Assembly: GCA_900617975.1 (NCBI GenBank)
Contig: UZAE01000492.1
Location: 1 to 22,297 of the forward strand
Length of the DNA: 22,297 bases
Reading direction: 5' to 3'
Origin: Rodentolepis nana
Taxonomy: Eukaryota; Platyhelminthes; Cestoda; Cyclophyllidea; Hymenolepididae
Shown: piece by piece, positions 21,204 through 22,297 of the stretch
Layout: every line of letters begins with the position of its first letter
Numbering within the stretch: position 1 is the first letter of the stretch
Made by a program: the position numbers and the translations under genes
Notes under the pieces: generated by a model
The model's database searches: none
What the model was told of the DNA's origin: nothing
What the model saw: the letters and a program-made list of their open reading frames with translations, nothing else

Positions 21204-21449
21204 GGCAGTTAAGTTCTCACTTCAAACTCCTATGACCCTACTGCATGTCACATTCGACCACTTCACATTACTCACCTCACCTTTTCCCTACCTTTGTGTC
21301 CGTCTGTCTCTTTTACATCTGCGAATCATTATTCTGTTCCACCTCTCGAAATTTTACCACTTAGATGTTCCCTCTCCTCTCTGTGAAGTCCGAAGTCAAC
21401 TAAGGGGATAAGGATAACTATCAAAACGCCTGCACATTTGATATAAATA
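21204..21449 (+). repeat. short retroposed repeat, copy I, 5'-truncated
   Basis: Lacks the first roughly 75 bases and starts at GGCAGTTAAGTTCTCACTTC. It is bounded by AATAATTACCACTAC (21189-21203) and AATAATTATCACTAC (21450-21464), a 15-base duplication with one mismatch. Truncation at 5' within a duplication is the mark of incomplete reverse transcription. Confidence 0.92.
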
Positions 21450-21734
21450 AATAATTATCACTACTTTTATTATCTAAGTATGATTAAATTTTAGACTTCT
21501 CTACTTTGAACAATTTACCAAATACCATGAAGTAGCATTTAATCATGAGTTTTTCAACTAACTGAGCATCAAATACCTTACCAGTTTTACATAATAGTAA
21601 ATATTAAAAATGGTTATTTTCGTCCCCTTTGTTTGCTAGAAGAATCTTCGATAGATTACAGTTTTAACGTTGGCAAATATTTTAGTAAAAGGAGGGTAGA
21701 TTGGCAGCAAATACTGAACTATGTTCATCAATAG

Positions 21735-22056
21735 GGGGTGTGCGATATACTTACTTCCACGTGTCGTACGCTGGGCAACGTTTACTCATAAGACAAAAAA
21801 GTCTATTAACCGGCAGTTGACTTCTCACTTCAAACTACCATCATCCCACTGTATGTCATATTCCACCGCTTTCACAGTACTCACCTCACCTTTTTTCAAC
21901 CTTTTTGGCTGTCTCTTTAACATCTTTGAAACGCTCTTCTCCCCCTCCCTCTCGACTTTTTTTCATTTTGATGTTCCTCCTCCCTCCCTGTGAAGCCTGA
22001 AGTCAACTGAAGGGCCAATGATATATATCAAAACGCCTGCCATTTGAAAGAAATAA
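21735..22056 (+). repeat. short retroposed repeat, copy J, with perfect target duplication
   Basis: Full-length copy. The 14 bases ATGTTCATCAATAG occur unchanged at 21721-21734 and 22057-22070, fixing both ends of the element (GGGGTGTGCG at 5', AAAGAAATAA at 3'). Identity of the duplication suggests one of the younger insertions here. Confidence 0.95.
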
Positions 22057-22297
22057 ATGTTCATCAATAGGCTTACTTTAAATTCTCAATTTTACTAATA
22101 CCTTATTAGTACGAATTTAGTTTCATTTTCATAGTTTTAAAGGTTGATACCCAGTTATTGGAAACCATCAGTCAACTTACTTTCACTAACGCTTTCTTCA
22201 CATAGTGGGCTTTTCAGTAATAAAGTTGATTAATTAATTATTGATCCTTCAAGTCACAGTTTCCCATCCACATTTTGTACGCATATTTGTGTCGAGA

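Overview
The window is AT-rich animal genomic DNA: GT-AG introns, a metazoan-type kinase gene, a mariner transposon, an RNase H-bearing non-LTR retrotransposon and many copies of a short retroposed repeat. These point to a protostome invertebrate, with an arthropod such as a chelicerate as my best guess. The species cannot be fixed from sequence alone.

One host gene can be supported. It lies on the minus strand from about 15915 down to 5772 and encodes a CDKL1/CDKL4-type cyclin-dependent-kinase-like protein. Ten exons join in frame (158+181+122+76+91+201+83+69+366+240 coding bases = 1587, i.e. 528 residues plus stop). Every junction has GT-AG signals and matching phase. The kinase core is complete (Gly loop, VAVK lysine, αC Glu, HRD, DFG, TDY activation motif, VDVW). 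It is preceded by about 60 Ser/Pro-rich residues and followed by a long Ser/Thr/Asn-rich tail. Its introns hold a dead mariner (intron 1), one short repeat (intron 2), G-rich tracts (introns 5 and 8), and one LINE end plus one short repeat (intron 9).

The rest is dominated by one interspersed repeat family of about 310-325 bp: nine insertions at 135-444, 1492-1804, 3823-4144, 6327-6652, 12571-12897, 17319-17641, 18347-18654, 21204-21449 and 21735-22056, plus a composite at 20120-20607. Several are bounded by 11-15 bp target-site duplications, and one is 5'-truncated between a perfect-length duplication, the signature of target-primed reverse transcription. Two LINE fragments (7948-8180 minus, 19195-19775 plus) carry the end of an RNase H/CCHC reading frame. 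They share with the short repeat a 3' end of about 55 bp that contains a small hairpin. I read this as a SINE (or internally deleted LINE derivative) and its partner LINE.

Regions 445-1488, 1806-3089, 4160-5250, 16350-17300 and 20622-21188 show no convincing gene. A possible piggyBac-like miniature element lies at 3090-3327, and a GC-rich island at 16185-16340 is unexplained.
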